Shown here in pieces: positions 1 to 7,668 of a stretch of 64,000 nucleotides of DNA. The DNA comes from Methylovorus sp035565335. Its GTDB lineage: Bacteria > Pseudomonadota > Gammaproteobacteria > Burkholderiales > Methylophilaceae. A model generated the notes under the pieces. The model saw only the letters and a program-made list of their open reading frames with translations, was not told where the DNA came from and ran no database searches. The DNA lies in NCBI GenBank assembly GCA_035565335.1, contig DATMSO010000089.1, positions 25,764 to 89,763 on the forward strand, in the 5' to 3' direction. How positions within the stretch are numbered: position 1 is the first letter of the stretch; every line of letters begins with the position of its first letter. The translations under genes and the position numbers were made by a program.

Positions 1-1343
1 CAGTTGGCACCACCCAAGATGCCCGGATAAAGCGTGGTGCCTTCTTTGCTGGCTTTGTGAAACAGGTTTTTTTGCGGGACAAAGGCTTCGGACTTGAACA
101 GCAGACGCCCGGTGGCGCGGTCATGCGCGTAAAACCAGCCGGTCTTGCTAGCCTGGCCCACCGCCGCAATGGTCTTGCCATCGTGCTGCCATTCAAACAG
201 AACAGGCGGGCTGGCAAGGTCATAGCCCCAGAGATCATGCGGAACCTGCTGGTAATGCCAGCGCAGCTTGCCGGTCTCGATATCGAGCGCCACCAGAGAA
301 ACGGTATAGAGATTATCGCCCGGCCGTTCAATATCATTCATTTGTGGGGAAGGATTGCCCGTGCCGAAATACAGCAGACCCAGGGCCGGATCCAGCGCCG
401 GTGTGCTCCAGGCCGATCCGCCGCCGTACCGCCAGGCATCCGGGTGCTGTTTAGCCTGGGCTTTTTCAGTGGCGACATCGCGATCCAGGATAAGCCCATC
501 GGCGGTCTTCACAGTAAACTGCCCTAGCCAGTGCTCTGGCGAAATCGTATCAAACTGCCAGATGCGCTTGCCGCTTTCGGCATCAAATGCGGCAATAAAG
601 CCGGGGCGGCCATAGCGCCCGGCCAAGCCGATAACGGCGCCCAGCGGCGCATCTTCGCGCGGATTATCAATGTGCAGGCCGTAACCGACACCGGTAATCC
701 CCACCAATACCTTGCCCTTGTAAACAATAGGCGCCATGGCAATGCCAATGCCGGTGCCACCTGACACCTTGGCACGGCTATTGGGGTCTTTGCTATCCAG
801 AGAGGCCTGGCCTTCGGTTTCCACCGCCTGATCTACGGCATCAATATCCCACACCAGCTTGCCCGTCTTGGCATCGAGCGCAATCAGACGCGCATCCACC
901 GTGCCCATGAACACCTTGCCGTAGGCGACCGCCACGCCACGGTTGGCAGGGCCGCAGCACATTTTCCAGTCCGGGCGGCGCTGATGCTCATAGCGCCAGA
1001 GTTCCTTGCCGGTGCGGGCATCCAGGGCAACCACATGATTGTAAGGAAGTGAAAGGTACATCACGCCATTACTCACGATAGGCGTGGTTTGAAAGCTGCC
1101 GGTCACCCCGGTTTTGAATCGCCACGCTTCAGCGAGCTGACTCACATTGCTGCGATTGATAACGGTGGAAGTGGAAAACCGCTGATTAGTGTAATCACGA
1201 CCAAAGCTAGGCCAGTCGGCGGGTTTCGGGTGCTGAATCTGCTCGCTGTCGCTATCGGCATGGGCGCTCGGCGTGGTCAGCTGCATGCATAGAAAAATCA
1301 CTGAAACTAGTTGTGCAGCAAGGCTTTTGCCTGTTGTTCTCAT
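1..1343 (-). CDS. PQQ-dependent alcohol dehydrogenase (3' end outside window)
   Basis: Periplasmic quinoprotein of the methanol/ethanol dehydrogenase family; about 447 N-terminal residues are visible and the gene runs off the window. The start at 1343 follows GAGGTGG and begins a signal peptide ending near AHA/DS (residue 29). Eight-bladed propeller features are visible: W-docking-like repeats (VALDARTGKELW, IALDAKTGKLVW), the adjacent Cys129-Cys130 pair (KMCCGP) that contacts PQQ in this family, and the GTGNPSP Asn motif. At the position where these enzymes usually carry the catalytic Asp (WDYD) this protein reads HDLWGYDLASP. Substrate cannot be told; alcohol oxidation is inferred from the family. 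It diverges from the ECF sigma gene. Confidence 0.85.
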   Translation of the reverse strand, partial: MRTTGKSLAAQLVSVIFLCMQLTTPSAHADSDSEQIQHPKPADWPSFGRDYTNQRFSTSTVINRSNVSQLAEAWRFKTGVTGSFQTTPIVSNGVMYLSLPYNHVVALDARTGKELWRYEHQRRPDWKMCCGPANRGVAVAYGKVFMGTVDARLIALDAKTGKLVWDIDAVDQAVETEGQASLDSKDPNSRAKVSGGTGIGIAMAPIVYKGKVLVGITGVGYGLHIDNPREDAPLGAVIGLAGRYGRPGFIAAFDAESGKRIWQFDTISPEHWLGQFTVKTADGLILDRDVATEKAQAKQHPDAWRYGGGSAWSTPALDPALGLLYFGTGNPSPQMNDIERPGDNLYTVSLVALDIETGKLRWHYQQVPHDLWGYDLASPPVLFEWQHDGKTIAAVGQASKTGWFYAHDRATGRLLFKSEAFVPQKNLFHKASKEGTTLYPGILGGAN

Positions 1344-1438
1344 ATCCACCTCTTGATTAAAGCCGGGAGTATTTCTAGCATGAGCCGGAGTATAAAGACT
1401 TATCAAATGCCATACCACTAACGAAACCAATAAGCATA

Positions 1439-2002
1439 ATGGCCACCTCTCCCCCATCTTCCCCGGAGCTCTCCCTGCTCCTTGCCCGAACCTCGCAAGG
1501 AGACCGGCAAGCCTTCAGCAAACTCTACGAAGCTACATCGGCGAAACTATTCGGGCTTGCCATACGTATATTGAGCAGACGCGATCTGGCTGAGGAGGCC
1601 CTGCAGGATGCTTTTGTCAGTGTCTGGCACCATGCTGGCAGTTTTAATGAAGACAAGGCATCGGCCATGACCTGGATGACCACCATCGTGCGCAACCGTT
1701 GCCTGGATATGTTGCGGGCCATGCCTCATGAGCACGGCTTGGGGGAGGATCAGGACTTTGATCAATGGGCATCGGAAGACCTCAGCCCCATCGAGCAAGC
1801 TATTTCAGGTCAGGAAGCCCATGTGTTGCTGAATTGCATGAAAGCCCTGGCACCTCTGCAGCGCCAGGCCATTGCCATGAGTTATTTCCATGGACTGGCA
1901 CACGAACAATTGGCCCAGCAATTGATCCAGCCATTAGGCACGATCAAGACCTGGATACGTCGGGGTTTGCAGTCTCTTAAAAACTGCATTGCGAAGGCCT
2001 GA
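1439..2002 (+). CDS. ECF (sigma-70 family) RNA polymerase sigma factor
   Basis: 187-residue ECF sigma factor. Region 2 spans about residues 22-90 (FSKLYEATSAKLFGLAIRIL, then AEEALQDAFVSVW, the usual core-binding helix) and region 4 about 130-185 (LAPLQRQAIAMSYFHGLAHEQLAQQL, then LGTIKTWIRRGLQSL, the helix-turn-helix for the -35 element). It belongs to the SigK-like ECF type usually paired with RskA anti-sigma factors, and such a gene follows after 4 bp. The target regulon is unknown; the divergent PQQ dehydrogenase and the downstream lipid cluster are the nearest candidates. Confidence 0.88.
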   Translation: MATSPPSSPELSLLLARTSQGDRQAFSKLYEATSAKLFGLAIRILSRRDLAEEALQDAFVSVWHHAGSFNEDKASAMTWMTTIVRNRCLDMLRAMPHEHGLGEDQDFDQWASEDLSPIEQAISGQEAHVLLNCMKALAPLQRQAIAMSYFHGLAHEQLAQQLIQPLGTIKTWIRRGLQSLKNCIAKA

Positions 2003-2006
2003 AAAC

Positions 2007-2708
2007 ATGAACTACGACAACGAACATCTGAAAGACATGCTGAGCGCCGAATACGTGCTGGGCACCCTGCGTGGTAGAGCACGTCGGCGTTTTCTGCGCC
2101 TGGTGGAAACTCGGCCCGAATGGCAGGCCGCCATTGACTGGTGGCGGCACCGACTGAATCTGCTGGCAGACATGGTGCCCGCTATTGCCCCTCGTAAAGA
2201 GGTGTGGCAGCACATCGAGATTCGTCTGTATGGGCAGCGCCTGCGCTCTGCCCTCAACTGGTGGCGTGGCCTGGCGCTTGCCGCCAGCAGCTTTGTCGTG
2301 GTGCTGGCCGTGTTTATGGTGATACAGGCGCAGCAACCCGCGAGTATTACTTCCCCCGCTCCCACCAATGTGGCCGTGCTGACCGATACCGACGCCAAGG
2401 CCGGGTGGATGCTCAGCCTGACCAGAAGAAGCGATGGCAAAGCCGAGATGCATGCGGCCGCCTTGCCATCGTTACAGGCCTTTCCTGATAAATCCTTCGA
2501 ACTCTGGGTATTGCCTCCGGATAAATCCGCCCCAGTCTCGCTCGGCATTCTGCCGCAGCAAGGCAAGGCCAGCATGCCCATCCCTCCTACTCTGCTGGCT
2601 GCACTTGATAAAGGCGGGCTGGCGGTCAGTCTTGAGCCACAAGGCGGCTCGCCGACAGGTGCGCCTACTGGCCCTGTGCTCTATCAGGGCAAGCTCGCCC
2701 AGATTTAG
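2007..2708 (+). CDS. RskA-type anti-sigma factor
   Basis: 233-residue membrane anti-sigma factor, co-transcribed with the preceding sigma gene. The N-terminal cytoplasmic part (residues 1-85) resembles anti-sigma domains that hold the ECF factor (HLKDMLSAEYVLGTLRGRARRRF), one transmembrane helix lies at about 88-107, and the periplasmic C-terminal domain has the RskA signature (FELWVLPPDKSAPVSLGIL). No HxxxCxxC zinc motif is seen. I chose ATG 2007 over an in-frame TTG at 1989 because the latter overlaps the sigma gene and adds six unremarkable residues. The signal it senses is unknown. Confidence 0.83.
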   Translation: MNYDNEHLKDMLSAEYVLGTLRGRARRRFLRLVETRPEWQAAIDWWRHRLNLLADMVPAIAPRKEVWQHIEIRLYGQRLRSALNWWRGLALAASSFVVVLAVFMVIQAQQPASITSPAPTNVAVLTDTDAKAGWMLSLTRRSDGKAEMHAAALPSLQAFPDKSFELWVLPPDKSAPVSLGILPQQGKASMPIPPTLLAALDKGGLAVSLEPQGGSPTGAPTGPVLYQGKLAQI

Positions 2709-2718
2709 CCTGCTGATG

Positions 2719-2755
2719 TGATCAGCCCGGGAGAAAAATCCACCCGGGCTGATCA
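2719..2755 (+). terminator. Hairpin after the anti-sigma gene
   Basis: Perfect 13-bp arms TGATCAGCCCGGG / CCCGGGCTGATCA around an 11-nt loop, ten bases after the anti-sigma stop codon. There is no T-tract after it, so it is a strong stem-loop but not a textbook intrinsic terminator; it could stop transcription with help or protect the mRNA 3' end. Confidence 0.55.
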
Positions 2756-2939
2756 ACCAGCCTGGTGCATGCCCGCTTGTTCAGCCATTGCTTATGCAAG
2801 CGGTAGCTATGGCACTCCGTTGCTGCTCTGCCTGTCCATGTTGCGCTGGAATCAAGATGAAATATGCATCTGGGTGAATCCAAATTCTGGATGGCGACGT
2901 ATATGACCTATATCAGCATCGCGAAATAGCTTGGCTCAC

Positions 2940-3037
2940 TTGCATAAGTCTTTTTGAATAAGTATTGAATAAGTATTTTATGAATAAGTTATTGATGTAT
3001 AAATAAATTAAACTTTTGCATAAGTTTTGAATCGAAA
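2940..3037 (+). promoter_or_regulatory. Tandem 11-bp repeats, candidate LitR/CarH operator and promoter
   Basis: Copies of TTG(A/C)ATAAGT(A/T/C) start at 2940, 2954, 2965 and 3016, with weaker copies at 2980 (ATGAATAAGTT) and 3027 (TTGAATCGAAA). The pairs 2954/2965 and 3016/3027 are spaced exactly 11 bp. CarH-type MerR photoreceptors are known to bind tandem direct repeats of this period. A -10-like TATAAG at 3038-3043 lies just after the last pair, so bound protein would cover the promoter. Operator function is inferred. Confidence 0.6.
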
Positions 3038-3106
3038 TATAAGAAATGTGATGTGAAGTAAATCACTCACTAATAAAACAGTGTTTCCTTTTCAGGAGTC
3101 AGTAAT

Positions 3107-4036
3107 ATGCCAAATCCAGATGTAGATGCTTACCCAATACGTACCGTCTCGGCATTAACCGGGATCAACCCAGTCACACTGCGGACCTGGGAACGTCGTT
3201 ACCGACTGATCGAGCCGGTCCGCACTCCCAAAGGACACCGCCTCTACACCAAAGACCAGATCGCTATTTTGCATAGGGTGGTCGATCTGCTGGATAAGGG
3301 TATCCCCATCAGTCGCATCAACTTTTCGCTGATTTCCGGCGAAGCCAATACCTACAGCAATCAGGAAGAAGAATTCTGGAATCGCCTGATTACCCGCATG
3401 ACTGCCGCCGTGGCCAATTTCGACGAAGTGGTACTGGAAAGCACCTATAACGAAGCACTCTCGCTTTATTCCATTGAAATCGTGACCGACATGCTGCTGA
3501 TGCCCATGCTGATCCGTCTGGGCGAGCGCTGGGAGCGTGGCGACGGCACCGTGGCCGAGGAGCACTTTTTTGGTGTGTATCTGCGTAATAAGCTCGGGGC
3601 CCGTTTTCACCACCGCAAGCGCCGCGATTATGGCCCTGCCCTGCTCACCGCCTGCATGCCGGGTGAGCGCCATGAAGCCGGCATTCTGCTGTTTGCCTTG
3701 AGCGCATATGACCATGGTTACCGCTGCATACTGCTGGGCACGGATATGCCTCTTGAAGAGCTACCTGCGGCTGTTGTGCAGTCCAAATCACGCGGCATCG
3801 TGCTCTCTGCCTCATTCATGACCGATGCATCGCTGATGAAACGCCAGCTGACGCATCTGGTGAACGCCACCAATGTGCCCGTGTTTGTAGGCGGTCAGTC
3901 ATCCGTCACCCTGCATGACGCCATCAAGGAAGCCGGCGCCGTGCCTCTGGGTATGGAGATCGAACAAAGCTTCAAGCGCATTGCTGAGTCATTCAAGAAT
4001 AAATTTGCGCAAAGCCTGAATGTGGCGAGCGTGTAA
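3107..4036 (+). CDS. litR: MerR-family B12-binding transcriptional regulator (LitR/CarH-like)
   Basis: 309 residues. The MerR winged helix is at about 10-75 (IRTVSALTGINPVTLRTWER, RLYTKDQIAIL). A cobalamin-binding helical bundle and Rossmann domain follow. The CarH/LitR signature W-x9-EH is present (Trp142, Glu152-His153), as is the ExHxxG form of the lower-ligand motif (Glu187-Arg-His189-Glu-Ala-Gly192). In this family adenosylcobalamin-bound protein represses in the dark and light releases it. Start ATG 3107 has AGGAGT upstream. It heads a ten-gene same-strand run of membrane-lipid genes, its likely targets along with itself. Light sensing is inferred from the motifs. Confidence 0.88.
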   Translation: MPNPDVDAYPIRTVSALTGINPVTLRTWERRYRLIEPVRTPKGHRLYTKDQIAILHRVVDLLDKGIPISRINFSLISGEANTYSNQEEEFWNRLITRMTAAVANFDEVVLESTYNEALSLYSIEIVTDMLLMPMLIRLGERWERGDGTVAEEHFFGVYLRNKLGARFHHRKRRDYGPALLTACMPGERHEAGILLFALSAYDHGYRCILLGTDMPLEELPAAVVQSKSRGIVLSASFMTDASLMKRQLTHLVNATNVPVFVGGQSSVTLHDAIKEAGAVPLGMEIEQSFKRIAESFKNKFAQSLNVASV

Positions 4037-4062
4037 CCCATCGCAATCAATAAGGATTATTC

Positions 4063-5109
4063 ATGCAAGTCACCAAACTGGCGATTGACTGGTCGGAACG
4101 CGGCCTGGTGCCGGATTATGCAATACGCACGGGCATCCGACGCCTGCTGGAAGTTCGCTTGCAGGACATTGCCGCGGCAGATTGCGCCGTGGCCGCCGAC
4201 ATAGAAAACGCCTTCGTCAGCAGCATGCGTGAGGCGCCCATTGCCCTGGTGCCTGAGCTTGCCAATGCACAACATTACGAAGTGCCTGCCCGATTTTTTC
4301 AGCACTGCCTGGGCAAACACCGCAAATACAGTTCCTGCTACTGGGATAAAAACACCCGGACGCTGGACGAAGCCGAAGCGCTTGCCCTAAAGCTGACCTG
4401 CGAACATGCGGATTTGCAGGATGGGAACACCATCCTGGAACTGGGCTGCGGCTGGGGATCGCTCACCTTGTGGATGGCCAAGCATTATCCAGCCAGCCGC
4501 ATCACGGCCGTATCCAACTCCAAATCCCAGCGTGAATACATTATGTCGGAGGCCATGAAGCGCGGCTTGCCCAACATCCAGGTGATTACCTGCGACATGA
4601 ACGATTTCAATCCTGGCATGCAGTTCGACCGCATCGTCTCGGTCGAGATGTTTGAGCACATGCGCAATTACGAGACCATGTTCAAGCATGTGCATGACTG
4701 GCTGGTCCCTGGCGGGCGCTTCTTCATGCATATTTTTGTGCACAAGATGACCCCTTACGCCTTTGAAGTGGCAGGCGATGATGACTGGATGAGCCGGTTT
4801 TTCTTCTCCGGCGGCATGATGCCGAGCGATGATCTGCCTCTGCGCTTTCAGCGCCATTTGCAATTACGGCAGATGTGGCGCTGGGACGGCACGCATTATG
4901 AAAAAACCGCCAACGCCTGGCTCGCCAATATGGACGAGCATGCGGCGGCCATTGAGCCCATTCTGGCCGCGACTTACGGGGCACAAAATATCGAAATGTG
5001 GCGCAATCGCTGGCGCATCTTCTTCATGTCCTGCGCCGAGCTGTTTGGCTATCGCGACGGCCAGGAGTGGTGGGTAAGCCACTACCAGTTTGAGCGCCCA
5101 GCGGCTTGA
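4063..5109 (+). CDS. Cfa-family SAM-dependent methyltransferase
   Basis: 348-residue class I methyltransferase related to cyclopropane-fatty-acid synthases and coclaurine-type methyltransferases. It has the Cfa-like lead-in (SSCYWDKNTRTLDEAEALAL), SAM motif I (LELGCGWGSLTL, about residue 126) and a VEMFEHM motif. It differs from the downstream Cfa in its C-terminus and probably acts on a different lipid intermediate. AAGGAT precedes ATG 4063; the gap to litR is 26 bp and the next gene follows within about 15 bp. Relatives occur in LitR-controlled and singlet-oxygen-responsive clusters, where Cfa-like enzymes methylate unsaturated acyl chains; the exact reaction here is unknown. Confidence 0.8.
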   Translation: MQVTKLAIDWSERGLVPDYAIRTGIRRLLEVRLQDIAAADCAVAADIENAFVSSMREAPIALVPELANAQHYEVPARFFQHCLGKHRKYSSCYWDKNTRTLDEAEALALKLTCEHADLQDGNTILELGCGWGSLTLWMAKHYPASRITAVSNSKSQREYIMSEAMKRGLPNIQVITCDMNDFNPGMQFDRIVSVEMFEHMRNYETMFKHVHDWLVPGGRFFMHIFVHKMTPYAFEVAGDDDWMSRFFFSGGMMPSDDLPLRFQRHLQLRQMWRWDGTHYEKTANAWLANMDEHAAAIEPILAATYGAQNIEMWRNRWRIFFMSCAELFGYRDGQEWWVSHYQFERPAA

Positions 5110-5123
5110 GGGCATTCATACCC

Positions 5124-5675
5124 ATGCCGTTAAAACTGATTAACTTTGTTTTATTCCAGCTGGGCTGGATGGCCTGCGTCTGGGGCGGTGCCCATGCGCT
5201 ACCCTGGCTGGGTGTAGTCTTCACCTTGCCCATTCTGGCCTGGCATCTCCGCCATGCATTGCTTCCAGGCCAGGAAATCAAACTATTGCTATCTGCCATG
5301 GTGATCGGTGGCCTGAGTGATCAAGTCATTCTGCTATCTGGTCTGGTGAGCTACCCGCCAGCTGCCTGGCCTGCGGGATTGTTACCAATATGGATGCTCT
5401 GCCTGTGGTTGCTGTTTGCTTCTACGCTTAATGTCAGCCTGCGCTGGTTGCGCGCTTCCATGCCGCTCGCTGCCGTATTTGGCTTGATTGGCGGCCCTAT
5501 GGCTTACTGGGCCGCCGGCCGTCTTGGCGCGATTACATTGTCTTCGGGTTATGTGCCATGGCTGGTGCTCGCCCTGGCCTGGGCTTGCCTGACGCCATTG
5601 CTGTTATGGCTGGCCGCCCGCTTTGATGGCTATACGGCAGTGCCTGATCAAGCACAAGGATGGTCGCATGTTTGA
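5124..5675 (+). CDS. DUF2878 integral membrane protein
   Basis: 183 residues, almost entirely hydrophobic, with about five or six membrane helices (for example LINFVLFQLGWMACVWGGAH and LPWLGVVFTLPILAW near the N-terminus). It matches the DUF2878 family, which recurs beside DUF1295, DUF1365 and Cfa genes. No catalytic motif is seen. ATG 5124 is preferred because GAGGG lies about 11 bases upstream; a TTG at 5106 overlapping the previous stop codon is the alternative. Its last 8 bp overlap the next gene, indicating translational coupling. Confidence 0.78.
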   Translation: MPLKLINFVLFQLGWMACVWGGAHALPWLGVVFTLPILAWHLRHALLPGQEIKLLLSAMVIGGLSDQVILLSGLVSYPPAAWPAGLLPIWMLCLWLLFASTLNVSLRWLRASMPLAAVFGLIGGPMAYWAAGRLGAITLSSGYVPWLVLALAWACLTPLLLWLAARFDGYTAVPDQAQGWSHV

Positions 5676-6453
5676 CGGCAGCCTCTATCTTCAAGGCCTG
5701 GCGGCCATGGCTTTGTTCGGCCTTCTGGGCTGGATCATCAGTGTCTATCGACACAATGTCACCATTGTCGACAGCATGTGGAGTTTGTTCTTTCTGCTGG
5801 GCGCGGGTGTGTATGCCTGGCTGGCTGGGCCTGAGCCGCGCACCTGGCTTGTTCTCGCTCTGGTCACCCTGTGGGCATTACGCCTGACCATCTACCTGAG
5901 CTGGCGTAACCGCGGCCCGCACGAAGATCACCGTTACCAGGCCATCCGGCGCAACAACGAGCCGCATTTCTGGCTGAAAAGCCTATACATTGTTTTCGGC
6001 CTACAAGCCGTGCTGGCCTGGCTGGTTTCGCTGCCTTTGCTGGGTAGCCTGCTGTCCAGCGCCGCTCTTGGGTGGATGGATCTGCTGGGCGTCGCCCTAT
6101 GGTTAACAGGTCTGCTGTGGGAAAGCATCGCCGATTGGCAGCTTGCCCGGTTCAAGGCAACCGCCCCTAAAGGTGCTGTCATGGATCGCGGCCTCTGGCG
6201 TTACAGCCGGCACCCGAATTATTTCGGCGAATTCTGCATCTGGTGGGGCTTTTATCTGCTGGCCTTGTCGGCTGGCGCCTGGTGGGCCTTACCCGGTCCC
6301 TTGCTGATGACCTTGCTGCTGCTCAAGGTCAGTGGTGTGGCGCTGCTGGAAAAAGACATTGGTGACCGCCGCCCGGCCTATGCCGCCTATGTGCAATCCA
6401 CCCCGGCGTTCTTCCCCTGGTTTCCCAAGTCTCGCGTTACAAAGGAAAACTAA
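5668..6453 (+). CDS. DUF1295 membrane protein (steroid-reductase-like)
   Basis: 261 residues with about six or seven membrane helices. The C-terminal part has the signature of the DUF1295/steroid 5-alpha-reductase/isoprenylcysteine methyltransferase fold: GLWRYSRHPNYFGEFCIWWG (about 188-207) and a terminal ALLEKDIGDRRPAYAAYVQST stretch. NAD(P)H-dependent reduction of a lipid double bond is a reasonable guess from the fold, not shown. CAAGGA lies 7 bases before ATG 5668, and the start overlaps the DUF2878 stop. Confidence 0.82.
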   Translation: MFDGSLYLQGLAAMALFGLLGWIISVYRHNVTIVDSMWSLFFLLGAGVYAWLAGPEPRTWLVLALVTLWALRLTIYLSWRNRGPHEDHRYQAIRRNNEPHFWLKSLYIVFGLQAVLAWLVSLPLLGSLLSSAALGWMDLLGVALWLTGLLWESIADWQLARFKATAPKGAVMDRGLWRYSRHPNYFGEFCIWWGFYLLALSAGAWWALPGPLLMTLLLLKVSGVALLEKDIGDRRPAYAAYVQSTPAFFPWFPKSRVTKEN

Positions 6454-6454
6454 G

Positions 6455-7087
6455 ATGAAACTCTGGCACCTCAGCGGGCTGGCCCTTGTTTGCCATGCGG
6501 CCCAGACACAAGCACAGGAGTGGCAGTTCAATGTATTCCTGGATGAAAAGCCCATAGGCCAGCATCGTTTTATGCTGGATGACAATGGCGCGCAGCGCAC
6601 GCTGACCAGCGAAGCGAGCTTTGATGTGAAGTTCCTGTTCGTGAATGCCTACCGCTATCGGCATACCGCCAGGGAACAATGGAATGGCAATTGCCTGAGC
6701 GCGATTGACGCTAAGACCGAAGAGAACCGCGAGACGACTATCGTCAAAGGCGTATTGGATAAAAGTGCGGATAAAAGCGCGTTTGTCCTGCAATCGCCCA
6801 AGCCAAAAACTCTGGGCGAATGCGTCATGACCTTCGCCTACTGGAACCCCACTATGCTGAAGCAGACGCGCTTGCTGAATCCGCAGACCGGTGAATATCT
6901 GGATGCCCGCATTACCGCGCTGGGCAAGGAAAGCATACAGGTCCGTGGTCAGGCCACCGATGCCGAGCATTACCGGCTGGAGGCGCCCAAACTCAAGATA
7001 GACCTGTGGTATTCCGCTGACCAGCAATGGCTGGCGCTGCGTTCAACCACGCCGGAAGGCTACATCATTAATTACAGGTTACGTTAA
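6455..7087 (+). CDS. Secreted DUF6134/DUF3108-like protein
   Basis: 210 residues with a signal peptide (MKLWHLSGLALVCHAAQTQA, cleavage near residue 20) and then a beta-rich domain beginning WQFNVFLDEKPIGQHRF. It ends with a repetitive beta pattern (KLKIDLWYSADQQWLALRST). This resembles DUF6134/DUF3108 periplasmic proteins with lipocalin-like sheets often encoded with DUF1295/Cfa genes. AAAGGA precedes ATG 6455, one base after the previous stop. It may carry or shield a lipid in the periplasm; that is a guess. Confidence 0.7.
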   Translation: MKLWHLSGLALVCHAAQTQAQEWQFNVFLDEKPIGQHRFMLDDNGAQRTLTSEASFDVKFLFVNAYRYRHTAREQWNGNCLSAIDAKTEENRETTIVKGVLDKSADKSAFVLQSPKPKTLGECVMTFAYWNPTMLKQTRLLNPQTGEYLDARITALGKESIQVRGQATDAEHYRLEAPKLKIDLWYSADQQWLALRSTTPEGYIINYRLR

Positions 7088-7089
7088 TC

Positions 7090-7668
7090 ATGCAAAACTC
7101 CCGAATGAAATCACGCCGATTGGCCTGGATGACCGCCTTTATCGCCAGTCTGCTAGGCGGTTGCGCCACGCAACAGCTGCCCCCGATTACGCCGGTACCC
7201 GAGGTGGACCTCGCCCGCTTTATGGGGCCGTGGTACGTAATTGCCGTGATCCCCACCGCGATAGAAACCGAGGCTTACAACGCCGTGGAGTCCTACCAGC
7301 TGGATAAGGATGGCACCATCGCCACCACATTCACCTTTAACAAGGGCGCGTTTGACGGCCCGCTCAAAACCTACAATCCACGTGGTTTTGTCCGTGAAGG
7401 CAGCAACAATGCAGTCTGGGGCATGCAGTTTATCTGGCCGATCAAGGCGGAATACCTGATTGCCTATCTGGATAGCGACTATCAGCACACCATCATCGCC
7501 CGCAATGCTCGCGATTATGTCTGGATCATGGCGCGGCAACCGCAGATCAGCGAAGACACTTACCAGAAGCTGGTCGCCGAGGTGATTGCCCTGGGCTACG
7601 ATAGCCGCGCCTTGCGCAAGGTACCGCAGCAAGCTTTGCCTGCATCTAACTCGCAAGGGGCGCACTGA
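7090..7668 (+). CDS. Bacterial lipocalin (Blc-like outer-membrane lipoprotein)
   Basis: 192 residues. A lipoprotein signal ends in the lipobox LLGGC, so Cys25 would be lipidated. The lipocalin signature follows (VDLARFMGPWYVIAVIP, the GxW motif) and later conserved patches (RNARDYVWIMARQP). Blc-type lipocalins bind lysophospholipids or fatty acids and are membrane-stress induced. The gene starts 2 bp after its neighbour and its stop overlaps the desaturase start by one base. Met6 (7105) is a possible alternative start. Confidence 0.88.
   Translation: MQNSRMKSRRLAWMTAFIASLLGGCATQQLPPITPVPEVDLARFMGPWYVIAVIPTAIETEAYNAVESYQLDKDGTIATTFTFNKGAFDGPLKTYNPRGFVREGSNNAVWGMQFIWPIKAEYLIAYLDSDYQHTIIARNARDYVWIMARQPQISEDTYQKLVAEVIALGYDSRALRKVPQQALPASNSQGAH

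Larger units (their letters stand above)
2709..3106. other. 398-bp intergenic region with hairpin and repeat array
   Basis: No gene is supported here. The left part has a strong inverted repeat (2719-2755). The right part, from about 2930, is strikingly A/T-rich and holds the short tandem repeats annotated separately. A short open frame at 2718-2906 lacks a ribosome-binding site and homology I can recognise. Confidence 0.7.

Noticed and set aside
2718..2906. Small open frame after the anti-sigma gene
   Set aside because: Begins inside the terminator-like hairpin and lacks a ribosome-binding site.
2940..3037. Possible CRISPR-like repeat array
   Set aside because: Repeats are only 11 bp, adjacent or 3-40 bp apart, with no unique spacers and no cas genes; operator repeats explain them better.
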